64,000 nt of DNA from Callipepla californica brunnescens (Eukaryota; Chordata; Aves; Galliformes; Odontophoridae). A program made the translations under genes and the position numbers. Below are positions 1 to 12,352 of the stretch, piece by piece; the first letter of the stretch is position 1; every line of letters begins with the position of its first letter. The notes beneath the pieces are model-generated. The model saw only the letters and a list, made by a program, of their open reading frames with translations. It did no database searches and was not told the origin of the DNA. The DNA lies in NCBI GenBank assembly GCA_023055505.1, contig JALIRH010000001.1, positions 92,038,530-92,102,529 on the forward strand, given 5' to 3'.

Positions 1-1085
1 GGTAAATCTGTTCCATGATCTCCCCAGACACAACGGTGAGGCTCAATGGCCTGTAGTTCCCCAGGTCTTCCTACCTCCCTTTCTTGTCCCTGGGGACTTT
101 ATCTGACAGCAGTGACTTTTCTAATATAGTGGATAGCAACTTGGCAACCACATCAGCCAGATCCCTCAGAACCCTGGGATGCATGTCATCTACCCCTCAT
201 AGACTTGTGCATATTCAGTCTCATGAGGTAGTCCTGGACTTGCTTTGCCCTTACATTGTGGCAAATTTTGCTCCCCCAGTTCTCACCTAGAGGTTCAGGG
301 ATTTGTGGTTAAGGGATGTGAGAAACATGGGAGTTCTAGATGCCAGTGAAGACTGAGGAAAGGAACTAATTGAGTACCTCAACCTTCTCCATAGCATCCT
401 CCTCCTTTCTGATTTATCAGATGAGATATGCTCTCTTTGACCTCTTTCTTTTGGTCTATGTATCTATAGAACATGTTCTTGTTGTTTTTAACATTTCCTG
501 TCATTTCTTTTGGTCTATGTATCTATAGAACATGTTCTTGTTGTTTTTAACATTTCCTGTCATGTTCAGTTCCATCTTGGCTTTCCCAGTCCCATCTCTG
601 CATTTCTGGACAGTATCCCACTATTCTTCCCAGGTGGTTCATCTTTGTTTCCACTGCCTGTACCTGCCCTTCTTTTTCTTCAATCTGACCAGCAGGCCCT
701 TGCTAAAGCATGCCAGTTTCCTGCTTCCCCTGTCTGCTTTCTTACTCTGAAGAATGGAGAACTGTTGTGCTCTCAAAAGGCATCCTTAAAGAGTAGTTAA
801 GGACAGCTTCCCAGGTGATCTCATCCAACAATTCTTTCAACAGCCTGAAGTTTCTCTCTTGAATTTCAGTGTCCTGACTCCCTTCTTTGCCAGGCCCATA
901 TTCCTTGTGATCAGGAATTCAATGAAGGAATGGTTGCTGAAGCCCAGGCTGCCTCCATTCTTAACCTCTTTAATGATATCCTCTGTATTGGTGGGCATCA
1001 AGTCCTGGAACACTTCATCTCTTCTTCAGAGTCCTGCAGAATACTGCAGAGAAGAGGGAATGTAGATACCATCTCCATGAGAGCT
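1..1085 (-). mobile_element. CR1 LINE fragment, ORF2 remnant, cut by the window edge
   Basis: Read on the minus strand this is a decayed piece of CR1 ORF2, the endonuclease/reverse transcriptase polyprotein of the avian LINE. In reverse complement, 1-290 gives the start of the RT domain (words such as QDYLMRLN and a NYRPLSL-like segment, broken by stops), and 600-1040 gives the linker before RT (LLKELLDEITWEAV, then a lysine-rich stretch). The same linker is readable in the CR1 at 35086-35367, which supports the call. Frames are interrupted many times, so it is not functional. The element continues past base 1, so its 3' end is not seen. Its 5' limit near 1085 is where CR1 likeness stops. A 59-bp tandem duplication (445-562) lies inside it. 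Confidence 0.8.
445..562. repeat. Exact 59-bp tandem duplication
   Basis: Bases 445-503 and 504-562 are identical over 59 bp, head to tail, each starting TTTCTTTTGGTCTATG and ending CATTTCCTGTCA. The unit is CR1 sequence, not a simple repeat. No differences were seen by eye, so the duplication is recent compared with the CR1 around it, or is an assembly artefact. Confidence 0.95.
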
Positions 1086-4000
1086 TGTCAGAATCTTATT
1101 TCATACTGAGCTGATTTTATGTTACCATGCTCTGTATGCTCAAGCATGCTCTGCTTCAGATGAGATTACAAAAATGTCGTTTTTGAAGACATCTTGCTTT
1201 TCTAAAGTTTACAGTGAGAAGTCAAGGAGTAGCTAACCACTGAATAAGCTTCCTCAGGGTCCTTTAATGGCTGTGTAGCAGGGAACATCTCCAGATCTTC
1301 CTGGGTAGACACAATAAGTTTGTCTATGCTTAGAATAAACTCCTACTAACACAACAGTGTCTGACACCATCTCTTTTTCCTGGTGAAGTTTCTTATTACC
1401 AGCCTGAACTGGTAAAATAATCTGTGTGCTGCTGCAGTCAGTTCACATTAAAATTACTTCAGTTCAAGGAAATCACATCTCTAGCTAAAAAGAAGGGGTA
1501 GAGAAAAATCGATGACCTCAGGACTTACAGACCTACTTACCTTTGTACTACCCTCATTCTTCTGAAGCAGACTTTTCCTATACACAGAATAATATGTTTT
1601 GCTGTGGTTATATTCTGGTATAGTGCCATTATGCCATTGATCAATGCATTTTAGAATTCAGTGCCTGAGGCAAAGGAACAGTTGTGTTGTATGTACCTCG
1701 CCTAATTCACAGGACATAAAAGTGTATGTGTGCAATGTGCATGCAAGGTGTGGCATAAGAAGAGGGTATTTGAAGGTGAACAGCGTGGATAATTTTGGAA
1801 GGCAGCATAAAATGACAAAACCAAAGCAAGCACTGTCTTGTCTGCTAGGAGAAGTTCCTGGAAGATAATATCCTCAATGTGGTGCCCAGGCATTTCTTGT
1901 CTATATGGGCCCCTCAAGAACCACAGAACTTAAAGTTATCTTTTCACAGTCTTTCTGGAAGCTGGATGTACTAATGAGGTTTAAAGCTACCATTATTTTT
2001 GTATATTAGGTGAAGCACTGAAGAAAAAGTGCAGCATTGCACGTTTTAAGTACAATGCTTACAGTGATTACTCACACATTAACAGCAGTGCCAAACCCCT
2101 TACAGTTATAAGTTAATTTTCTTTTTTTTTGTTGTTTTGAATCCCCCTCATCCCCCCCCCCCCCCCTTTTTTTTTTTTCTATTCACAACAAATTGAACAT
2201 TTGATCTTCATTTTAAGCGATGGATATTTAGAATTTTTTGTGATATATTCATGCTATCATTTTAATTTTCTTAAATACATGTATATTGAAATAAATTGTG
2301 ATCTGATCACAGAAGTAGGCTTAAATGGGGAAAGATTGTCTAATAACTGATCTTCATTTAAATTTTGGCCAAGGAGACCTGCAGTATTTTCTTCTTACAG
2401 TAGATGGCAGAGGCACACAACATATTTCTTTACAATTTATTTTTGCTATTATCTTAACAGGAAGGTTACCTTATTTTCAGAAAAATCTCTATTAGTTTTT
2501 AGGAGCATCTGCATGTTAAAAATCTTATTTCTTCCTAAACAATTCTGTTTCACTTACCACTAAACTGTTACAATGCTGAAAATAAAAAAAAAAAAATAGA
2601 GCTCAGGTTAGAAAGAAAATGGATCAGAATTAAATCCTTTCTACTGCATTAACCTCAAAGTCAAACTTATTTGTTTCTTATGTTTCCATTTTCCTGGAGT
2701 TAAATAACAGTTTCTATAAAAGAACAATTTCTATCATATACAAAAAGCATTATGCTGGATCTAGCATACAATATGTTATTTGATCCTGGTTGTATTTCAG
2801 ATAGTATCTTTACACAACAATACAGAACTTCTGTTAAAATACAGCTGCATGTGAAGAATTTTTAATAAAAGATTAAAGCATTAAACATGTGTTTTCACTA
2901 GCACTAATGGAGATAATGTAGGTGTCTTCTTGAGCCCTTGATGATCCCATACTGTCACAAATCCTTGTGTAATCTTAAAGCTCTCCTCCCCCCACCATGA
3001 ATCGGTGTACACACACACATATAGAAAAGGAACAAAATGTTAATGCTAATATAAACAAAAGAAAATAAACGTGCACATTAGTATTTCCATATCAGTTAAA
3101 TTACATTTTTTCTGGTAAAGATATCAGTGTTTGCATGCTGCTGCTGCAGTTTTCAATTTATTTCAGTTTTGTCAGACTCTTTTCTATATGGGTTGCTCTA
3201 CTATTCTTCATATGTACTCTTACACTGAGCTGATCATCATGGTACCTGAGTGCCTTGCAGTAATGCATTGAATAATTAACACTCATTGCATATTTATACT
3301 GTCAGATTTTCCCAAGGAGACAAGGGAGTGTGTGAGAGTTTCTTCTGGCAATTAAAGCAACACACAGACACTCAGTGATATATGCTAGAGAGTGTACTCT
3401 CCAAGAAACATGCCTTATGATTAGAGAAATCTGGTGATTCTTTAATTCAGTTTAATTTAATTCAGTCTACTTTAGTTTTGTTGTGCCTGTTCTTTGGTGT
3501 CTTTTGGAAAAGGATAAAGCAATGCTGTCTCATAGAGCACGTTGATAGAAATTTTAATTCATTTATGTGAATATGGAAATGGAGGATGCTTATTTAATAA
3601 GCTTGCAATGGAATCAGTAGAGTTATAATGGGAATTGGAAGGAAATTCTATGCTGTTCTGTTCTCTATACAATTTATATTTCATTAATAGCTGCAGTCTT
3701 GCTGTGCCAACATTCTTCAAAGAACTCTTTAAAATTCTACTGCAGCAAGCAAGTATGTTACCTTGAAAAGGCATCCTGTTTTTTTTTTTTTCTTTCCTCA
3801 TTTCTTGCTGTCCAAGCTAATCAGATTTTTGTATTGTCACATTAGCCAAGGACAGTACATATTTGTGTGATTGCTATTGCTGGGAATCAAGGATAAATAG
3901 TGACATATGTACGCATAATGAATTTCTCTTGTTTAGGTAATAGCCTGATCACTTTATATAACAATTACTACAGTGAGTGGGATGGATGAGAACTCTTCTC

Positions 4001-6786
4001 TTGCAACTGGAAAAAAAATTTGTTAAAGTACTCCTGAACCCTATCCAAAATTGTTTCTTACACTATTCAAATTACATAAAAATAACCAAAAAATAGTGCA
4101 TTATTCCTCTCTGTATTGATTTCATTCTTCACCCGTCCTTCTTTTATGCAGATTACAGATAATTCTATTTTACCTGGTTGCTGTTAACTGGTAACATTAA
4201 TTGAACATATTTGTCCACCAATTGCGAATATTTTGCAACACAAGATAGATGAAGCAAATTCTGTGATCATTTAAATGCCTTATTCCCAGTAGATGGCCTT
4301 TCAGAGTCTCGAATCTCAATCTAATTATGTTCCTTCAGCTAATGAACAAAGAAATAAATCTCTTGATTGTCCCTCCTAAGAAAAATGGAATAGCCAAATC
4401 AGGCTTTTTTCATTTTCTGCTTTTCATGCTGCTAATTATTTGTATTATCATAGAATCTAGGATTCAGAGTCCCAGTACTCCTATTATGAATGGTACTGTA
4501 AAACCATACAAATGTATCAGAGCCTACAATGAGTCTATAAATTAAGAAAAGGGAAATGTATTCAAATAAGAAAAACAAAGGTTGCATTTTAAATGTCAAA
4601 TAGTTTTTATGCCCTGTAAAGTCTGAAGACTTATAAAAACTTACTTTATAAAGACTTATAGTTTCTAAAGCATATTTTAAATGTAATTAGTAACAAAGCA
4701 CTGCAATCCTGGGTTTCAATTCATCCATGGAAAGGAAAGTACCCACACAGAGGAAATAATGTCTATAATAATGTTAAAACTCCTTTATCAGCCACTTAGG
4801 CTGAGAGATTGCCTTTCATCATTATTTCTTGGTGCCTGTGATGTCCATTTATTGTGGGGTCTTCATTGGTTGAATATTTGCAAAGACAGTAATGGAATAA
4901 TTGGATTATTTCCTGTACTTGATAACAAATAATATAATAATTGTATTTTACATTTCCATCTCATCATCTTTTGTGAGAATGGTAAGTAGGTGGCTTGAAA
5001 ATCTGTCTTGAAAAAAAAAAAAAAAAAGGAAGTAACAAACACCTATTTATTTACCAATTATGAATTCTAGATTTCAATAAAAATCAAAATTAATGCTGTA
5101 TCTCACTGAAGTAACAGAATGTGGTCTTTCTGCCATTAGCACTTTCCAGTGGTGGTGAGTCAAAACATGGGACAAATAAGTTAATGACAGCATGTTGGCT
5201 GACTGCACTTGCCTTCCAGAAAGGAAAAATTTTCACAATCAGGCAAAGGCAAGTGCATTAATGATCATTTCCAAGGAGAAAGGATTGATATAGTTCTTGT
5301 TCTGCATTTACTTCTATTTAAATAAATATTAATATTGTTGTCCATTATTTAAATTTAGATTCTTTACTTCTTTTACTTTGGATTACTGTGCAATGGTTTC
5401 TGAGTTTTCATTTCCATGATTCCAGTTAGGCACTATGTTTAATTCTGTCTCCATTTGTATTATACTGAAATGCTATTACCAGCTCTAAATTAAGATTATG
5501 AAAATAAATCTTTGTGACTGCAGAGAATTATGCTAATTTATTTTTTCTCACTGTATTTAAATACTTGAATGTGCTTTGTTCCTGGTCATTCTTCAAGCAG
5601 GAAAAGTTGTCTGTTAAAGCCAAATTTAGATTTTTGTTTGTTTGATTGCTTGGTTGGTTAGTTTTCAGATGTATTGTGCATTGCTGCTCTGCTGAACAGA
5701 ACAGTTACACTGAGTGAATGTCTACTCATTATTGACAGTTTAGCTGACCGTGTGTAGGTGTCTAAACTGGAAATAGAAATAGTTCTTGATTTCCATTTAA
5801 GGGAAATGTGTGCTCACATTGCTCTATTCCTTAGTTCCTCAGCCACTCACAGTGGACTGTGGGCTTGCAGTTTCATGTTGTGGATATTACATGAATTTGA
5901 GGGGAGACATGAGCTGAAAATTGCCCTAGTCCAAGCCCTAGGACCTTTCATGAGCTGTCATAATACAAGTAGTTTGTGTATTTACATTGTGTTTTTTAAG
6001 TCACAAAGAAAAATAAAATATGCTTATTTAAAGTTGTTAGAAAAAACGAATGTTATAGTAAGAATGAAAAATGGAGAGCTTTTTTGAAGGTAGCTTTTTC
6101 CAGTTCTGGAAAAAAAGCTGTATGTGTGCGTGGATTAATTGAGAAGAGATGGGAATAGGACAGCGAAGTCTTTCAGAATAGCCAAGAGAAAAATACTGTT
6201 CTAAAAACTGCATAGAACTGGTATGAGTCTTACATCCTGAAGAAAGAATTCTGAAACTTCTAAAGGGTTGCAGTAATGACATGGGACTGTTTTTTCCCTG
6301 TTCTTGGTGAAAGGTACTGCAGAGCCAGAAACAAAACAAGGGCTGTGGACCACTGTGATTACTGAAGCTCACAAAAGATGTGACTGCAAAATACAAATTA
6401 CAAAAGCTACATATATTTGATGGCTGTGTATTCTTCAGTTTGGGAGCTATAATGGTACTTTATAAAAGTATTCAGGTGACAGCTAATTTTCCTTAATTGC
6501 TGTGTAAAATATGTTAATAGTGCTAAGGGGGCTCTTAAATTCTTGATACTTACATTCATTAATTTTTAAGCATCTGCTGCAGACTTCAGGGCACACAAAT
6601 CTTCTTAGGCATTATGTCCAATACTTTGGAGTTTAAAATGAATATTATTTTAAGTTTCAGCAAAAATATTTATAGGATTTCTTTAAGTGTGGACTCTAGA
6701 AATATCCTCTCGGTTATTATTATTATCTTTAGTACCTTATTATTACACTTGTAATTAGAACAGAGACAGACTTTGTGAAGTGCTTG
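1086..6786. other. Unique AT-rich DNA, no gene recognised
   Basis: I found no repeat family, RNA gene or convincing exon. Open frames are short, AT-biased and unlike any protein I know; the longest is 109 codons at 5758-6087, from a non-ATG codon. Low-complexity tracts: 15 C followed by 12 T at 2152-2178, A runs near 2582 and 5010, and a T run near 3780. Confidence 0.6.
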
Positions 6787-6993
6787 ATAGTGATAGAAAA
6801 AGTGAGAATGGTTTTTAACTAAATGAGGGAAGAATTAGATGAGATGTCAGAAGAAAACTTTTCACTCTGAGGGTGATGAGGTGCTGAAACAAGCTGCCCT
6901 GGGAAACTGATCTAGTGGTTGGCAACCCTGTCCATAAAAGGAAGGTTGGAACTAGGAGCTTTAGGGTCCCTCCCAACCAAAATCATTCTAAGG
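6787..6993 (+). mobile_element. CR1 LINE 3' end fragment
   Basis: This is the last 200 bases or so of a CR1 element in the forward direction. It shows the usual 3' end order: a TTCACTCTGAGGGTGATGAG-type block, then the GCCCTGGGAA-type block, then the GGTCCCTCCCAACC block ending in CATTCTAAGG. The octamer tail is lost or decayed. It is 5'-truncated, as most CR1 copies are, and has no coding capacity. Confidence 0.8.
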
Positions 6994-9360
6994 TTATTAG
7001 AAGTTATGAGAATGGGCTGTAATATTACTGAGTTCTTAAATACATAGAAATCTCACTAGCATCAATTATTGTCTATTATTATTGTCATGAATTATTATAA
7101 TCAGTGACACGCTGACAAATATTACAAGAGATTTTAGAGACTGCATCAGGTCTCATTTTGCCAGGCTCCAAAGAAAAAATCCAAATAGCAACAGACGGTG
7201 GCTTTCTTTCAGTGTAAAGAGACATGAAACACAGGAGCTGCATGCTTGATCTGACCAACCATGACCTGATCTGACTCCCTCCCAGGGGAGGGAGACTTCT
7301 AGATGGTACAAAATTGAATTATTTATTTTAGGTGACTGAGGATGTGATTTCAAAAATACAAATAATTCCAGGTTTATTAGTGCTTAACGCTTTCTTCCAG
7401 AATATGTAGGATAATAATTATCCTGTTTTCTATTTTATGTACTTCAAAACACATGAATTTAGTAAAAAAGATTCATTCTGAGACCTAAAATTTTATTCAA
7501 TTGTATAGCAGTTTTCAACAGTTAACCTAGTAATCAGATGACATGGAGGAATAATGAAAAAGTCCCACCTTGAAATATTATGATTGTATCCTCAAGTGAT
7601 GTAGTATGAATTCACTGGAGCTGAGTAAGCCTGTGAAGAATCTAGCTCTGTATGATTATTTGTCAAGTTAATGGCTTTTGTTGGATCTTTTGTGCTCACC
7701 AAATAACATTGTGAAATGTTTTAACTCATATTGTCAATACTTGTACTGGTAAGTGGTATTCAGAAACATGGTATGAAACAGTACAACTTCAGGATTTAAA
7801 TATAAAACACATCTAATGAAAGCAAGAGCTCTCATCAAAGGTTGGTCATAGAAAATAGAAAAAGAATTTATTCTAAATCCTCACAAGAGATGAAATGGAG
7901 CCACATCCTGTCAAATATAAGTTAAGAAATATTTTCTTTCTCTTTTCCACAAAATATTCTTTCTGAAGACTTAAATAAAAATCTGTTTTGATTTTCAATT
8001 TTTCTGCTTCCTTTGCAGTACTTATCTCCATTTCCCTTTTTACTTCCATCAGATGCACGAAAAAGAGCAATTACAGATTTAGTGATCATTTTTACACTGT
8101 GTTAGAAATAATTTGTTGATCTTGAGATTAAATTCAAACCTTTTTCTGTGCTATGGCTAAGTAGGAGTTGCTTTCATTTTACGTTATTCATCAGCATGGT
8201 CTGGGAAAATAGGAGTTTGAGAGATGCCTTACATTTGAACCACAAAATGCTGCAGGCTGTATTAGATGGGTAAAGCATGTACAGTGGCCTCCTGCGAGAC
8301 ACGCATCTCAACTCAGAACTGAAAATGTTTCATTTGCATAGACATTCACCTTATTGATTGCAGCAGAAAAGACAACAGATAATAAATATGATAAAAGTCA
8401 GGGCTGCTCAGATGAATACTTGTTTTTACCCTGCATGGAATCTCAGTTGGAGCTCCTGTGATAGGACTGGTCTCTGAAAGCTTTCATGTCTCACAAGCAT
8501 TTTGTGGAAAATCTGCATGAAGTGATATAGCAACCGGAGGAAGTCACAGCTTTATATTCATGAAAGTGAGACAGCACTGTAATTTGAAAATGCTTCCAAT
8601 AAAATTGGATTGTACTTTCCTTGATCTGACATCTTCAAACACTTTTGCTTACTGTACTTTACAGATATCCTGTGGCATGCTGCACTTCATTTTTTGTATC
8701 TATCACAATTGTAATATCTTTACTTTTTTTTGCAGGTTTTGAAGCATTTAGGTAGATGCTATGCCATATCCTATGCCTTGCTGTCTTTCCTTACCTTATG
8801 TATCACTTGAAAATAATGTCCTGTGTCCATGCATATAATAGCCTTTGAAACTTAGATTCAAATAAGAAAACTAAGAGAGTACTGAACAAACTGTGTTTGT
8901 GTGTGTGAATGTATTTATTTATTTATTTAAAGTCTTTAATGCATACTATTATTGTCTCTGAGATTCTTAAAGCAGGAAGATGATGATTCTTTAGTAATGC
9001 TCTGAAGTGCTTCTGTTGCAGCAATTCACAGTGCCAGTTAAAGTCATAGACAAATGGGCTTGGCTTCATCTGCCCTCATTTAAGTATTTGAAAATTGGAT
9101 GCTTAAATCTGAGATAGTCAGCCTAGACACTCATGTTAGCCAAATGAGAAAGATATATATTTCCTAAGGGTGATTCATTCCTAAGGAGTATTTAAAATAG
9201 ATCCCTTCAATTACCCAGAAGTGTATCTTTCTCCCAGAAAGAGAGTTTCTGGTTAGCATACATAAATGCAACTTTTTTGAAGCCTATAGCTGTTGTGAAC
9301 TGTCCTAGACATAGATGTATGAAGATACCAGAAACTTTAGCTGGTACAAGTGAGCATGTA
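6994..9360. other. Unique AT-rich DNA, no gene recognised
   Basis: No gene or named repeat seen. A short (TTTA)n run lies near 8911-8929. Open frames here are under 75 codons and unlike known proteins. Confidence 0.6.
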
Positions 9361-9433
9361 AACCATGGGTATCCAATTTTTTGTTTTGCCTGGGCTTCAT
9401 TTAGTGAATAGAAATTATCTTGGGCCACATATA
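9361..9433. repeat. Possible hAT-like element fragment, interrupted by the next element
   Basis: The block with GGTATCCAATTTTTTG, CCTGGGCTTCATT and ATCTTGGGCCACATA resembles one end of a non-autonomous hAT-type element common in birds (GGTGTCCA start, repeated TGGGCCACA words). It stops at the TA where the mariner-like element begins, so it may have been its target. The family is assigned by recognition only. Confidence 0.4.
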
Positions 9434-9960
9434 GGCCTCTCCAAAAGTAATGCCTAATATTTATTTCCCTGGAAACAACAGATACAAAGAGTACAAGAGC
9501 ACTATTTTATAAAGAAAGTTATCAGCTACAAACCACTAAATATAGTCACCACCATTAGCTATGCATTTTTGCCAGCAATGGACATGATTTTGCATCCTGA
9601 CCTCATAACTATCTGCACCAACAAAAGTGACCAACTGTCACCATTTCTGAAACACACCACCCCAACCTCACTGTGCTCACATTCACTTTTTGGTCTCCAT
9701 AAACATTCAGCAAGCATCAGTGAATGTCAGTTTTAGCAATTTTTTCTGCATGGAGAAATTAAATTCCTCACCTTCATATGCACTTCCATGTCAGATGCCA
9801 TTCTGCCACACTGGCCCTCTGCTGCCGTCTATCACACAGCAAGAACGCGTAAAGGTATGTAGCTGGGAAGGTTTAGCCACTACAGCCATACCACCAATGT
9901 CCACCTCTGATGTTATGGGCCATCATAATAAAACAGGAGGCATTACATTTGGAAGACAGG
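9434..9960 (+). mobile_element. Non-autonomous mariner-like DNA transposon, near full length
   Basis: A short DNA element of about 530 bp. The left end reads GGCCTCTCCAAAAGTAATGCC and the right end, in reverse complement, CCTGTCTTCCAAATGTAATGCC, so the ends are imperfect terminal inverted repeats. TA occurs just outside both ends (9432-9433 and 9962-9963), as expected for Tc1/mariner target duplication. The body matches the copies at 49693-50249 (opposite orientation) and 60083-60290. No transposase frame is intact; open frames crossing it run on into the CR1 and are accidental. It is most like the chicken mariner/Galluhop group, but I could not check the family name. Confidence 0.7.
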
Positions 9961-10162
9961 TTATACCCTCTCTCTCTGGGCAACCTGTGCCAATTCTACA
10001 CCACCTTCATTGTAAAAAATTTCTTCTCCAGGCTAGATAGCCCCATCTCTTTCAGCCTGTCCTCATGGATCACCTTTGTGGCCCTCCTCTGGGTGCACTC
10101 CAACAGATCTGTGTCTCTCCTGTACTGAGGACTCCACATCTGGACACAGTACTCCAGGTGAA
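9961..10162 (-). mobile_element. CR1 LINE fragment, antisense
   Basis: The words CTCTCTGGGCAACCTGTGCC, TTTCAGCCTGTCCTCATGGA, GTGGCCCTCCTCTGGGTGCA and GGACACAGTACTCCAG are the standard antisense signature of the ORF2 end and 3' part of CR1. The minus-strand frame at 9996-10229 contains LEYCVQMW and RRATKVI, matching the ORF2 C-terminal region. The octamer tail is missing because the fragment abuts the mariner-like element. Confidence 0.8.
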
Positions 10163-11683
10163 AATAAGTTTTTTGTAGATGTGCATGTGTGGACTTACTG
10201 ATAACACACAGGAAATTTGAGAGAAGCATACCAAACGATAAATTAATATAAGTTACATCTTATCATGATAGTACTAATTCAAGGAGCATATTTTTTGTTT
10301 ATTCACTGGATTACCTTTCCCCTTCCTTCGAAATGACCATCTACAAAGTTAAAGGATCTTGTTGCTTTCTTCCGCTTGCATCTTTTCATACTTAGCCATA
10401 TGTCTGTTCTATAAATCAGGGCCAGTGGGAGCTCAGCTGCACTGAAGTGTACAGTGCATGAAGGCACATGAACTTCACTGTGATGTTATTGAACATGCTT
10501 TGTCTTCATTTTCTATATTTTTCTTTTCTTTTTTTTTGTTTTTTGCTTTTCCTTCAGCACCTGAAACCTGTCATTCAACTTCATAAAAATAATTGTTAAG
10601 TTATAGTTGCTGAATAAATTTTCACAACTCACCTCCTGTATGAAATCACAAGATAGCTGGGGTAGTGGGACTAAACATGTCTTTCAATGTTCAACTGTCA
10701 GGTCACTACATACCTACTTGCATGGCTTTAGAGATAAGCAGGAAACCCTCTGCTGTGATGTAGACTCCATAGGTTGCTTTGTTCTTCCTGTCCTAACGGT
10801 TCATGGAGATGGCACTGGCCATACAGCATGTGATATCTGCCCTTAGCAGAAGAGGAAAAAAAGATTTTACTGAAGATTAGCATCATGTTGTGGGAATTAA
10901 CCCCACTATAACCAAGATAAGAGATGCACCTGAGTTGCAAACTATTCAGTCGAAGCAGCTTTTTAAAATGTTTACACTGCTTTAATCATACTGACTTGAG
11001 TGCAACTTTATTCTGGACTACCCTCTGCTAGATATGTCACCAATAAGAAACAGTAAACAGCCAGAAGATGCACATGAGTAAGAAGACAATTCTCTCAGCC
11101 AAAAAATCCAATTCTTGGAACTCTTATAGAATTTACTAGAGATGAGATCATGATCAAATCTGTGAGTAGTGACAGAGGAATGATGAATTTGGAAATAAAA
11201 TCTGTAATTTTAAATTCCAGCCTACTTTCTAAACTATCCATCTTATCCTTCCTTTCCAATTAAGTGCTTGGTTTCTGAAACTGGAAGTAAATTTTATTGA
11301 TGACCATAAGAAAAGTCAATAACTTTCCAATAATATGTGATTAAAAAAAACCCTGTGAACAAACAAGTATTTCATCAGTATTTTTTCAAGTTGTCCTATT
11401 CTTGAATATATGGCTACCTCCCAGTTTATTAAAACATTTAAAGACATTAGATCAAAGTGTTTACTGGTTCCTATGCATGAAGGAAGAATGCTGTGCTGAC
11501 ATAGAAAATAGTCATTATTTTCATGCACCTGTCTATCTTACTTCTCTGCTTCTACAACAGATTATTAAAATGTGAATGGCAGTAATGCTGTAGTTTGAAA
11601 ACAAAAAAATGAAAAGATTGTAAAACACTTTTATTTTCTTATCAAAACTTGATAGCCTCCAGAGAGGCAGTGCTTTTATATAT
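10163..11683. other. No gene recognised upstream of the ERV
   Basis: AT-rich DNA without a recognisable exon or repeat. Short T-rich runs occur near 10520-10550. The segment ends in TATATAT, which abuts the 5' LTR. Confidence 0.55.
11679..11683. repeat. Target-site duplication, left copy (TATAT)
   Basis: TATAT directly precedes the 5' LTR and directly follows the 3' LTR (14511-14515). Five bases fit ERVL-type integration. A 7-bp match (TATATAT) is also possible, because the site lies in TA-rich sequence. Confidence 0.65.
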
Positions 11684-12257
11684 TGTCATGGTTTTATGAT
11701 TTTTGGTACTGGTATTCCACATCATAACATCATGTATTGCATTAAGAGTTGGGGAGCTAATACTCCAGCTCCATAGATCATTGATAATTCCAGGTATACC
11801 TGCCTCAGAAGAGAAGAAGAACTACATTCCCCAGAGGACTTTGCGATGCTTTGTATTTTTACGTGTTTTCCGCTCAGAGGGAACAGATAAAAACCCTCAG
11901 CGGTCACGGGACACTCTCTTTCCTTCGGGATCGACTCAGCAGTGGGTGCTCGCTGCCGTATCGCCTTCAGCGTTAGCGTAAGGCCTTCGGTTTATCGGAC
12001 ACTCTCTCTTGCTCATTTTATTTGATTCATTAGCCTCAATTCCAATTATATTGTATTATATTGTGTTATTTTACTTTCTGATATCTTATTTAGTAAATTA
12101 GCTTTCCTCCTCAGATCGTTGCCGCTGTTTTGTTTCTAGGCCCATCTCCCTTTTCCCTTTTCCCTTTTTCCTTGTCCTTTCCTGGGGCGTGGGTCCGTGG
12201 GTCCCCCGCACCAATCGTCACGGAACCGGGCTGATCCAGCCTGGTAAACCGCTGACA
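11684..12257 (+). repeat. 5' LTR of the ERVL-like element
   Basis: The 574-bp LTR starts TGTCATGGTTTTATG and ends AAACCGCTGACA, with 5-bp inverted termini TGTCA/TGACA. It carries a TATA-like GATAAAAA at 11886-11893. No AATAAA or ATTAAA follows this; AGTAAA at 12092-12097, kept in the 3' LTR, is a candidate weak polyadenylation signal. Against the 3' LTR it has two extra segments, 5 bp near 11930 and 8 bp near 12199 (GTGGGTCC repeated), and about ten substitutions. Confidence 0.95.
11886..11893 (+). promoter_or_regulatory. TATA-like box of the 5' LTR
   Basis: GATAAAAA lies about 200 bp into the LTR, ahead of the CTCTCTTTCCTTCGG region where transcription would be expected to start. The same motif is at 14152-14159 in the 3' LTR. 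It is the best promoter candidate by position and composition only. Confidence 0.5.
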
Positions 12258-12261
12258 TTTT

Positions 12262-12276
12262 TGGCGCCCAACGTGG
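12262..12276 (+). promoter_or_regulatory. Primer binding site, tRNA-Lys type
   Basis: TGGCGCCCAACGTGG begins four bases after the 5' LTR. It matches the complement of the 3' end of tRNA-Lys-1,2 over 15 bases, then departs from it (AAAGG follows). It would prime minus-strand DNA synthesis. The early loss of match may be mutation, or may mark where the internal deletion joined pol to the leader. Confidence 0.8.
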
Positions 12277-12352
12277 AAAGGTTCCCTCTACCCATCATGC
12301 TACTGATGCCACTTGGAGTAAGTGGATTGCGCTGATTACACAGCGAGCTCGG

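Noticed and set aside
6037..6396. 119-codon minus-strand open frame
   Set aside because: No ATG-led gene structure, no domain and a low-complexity composition. It lies in otherwise unremarkable AT-rich DNA.
9690..10040. 116-codon plus-strand open frame
   Set aside because: It spans the end of the mariner-like element and the antisense CR1, so it is an accidental join of two repeats.
11703..11981. Paired ORFs inside the LTRs (also at 13969-14286)
   Set aside because: The two frames are the same LTR sequence read twice. LTR sequence is regulatory and the frame is cut differently in each copy.
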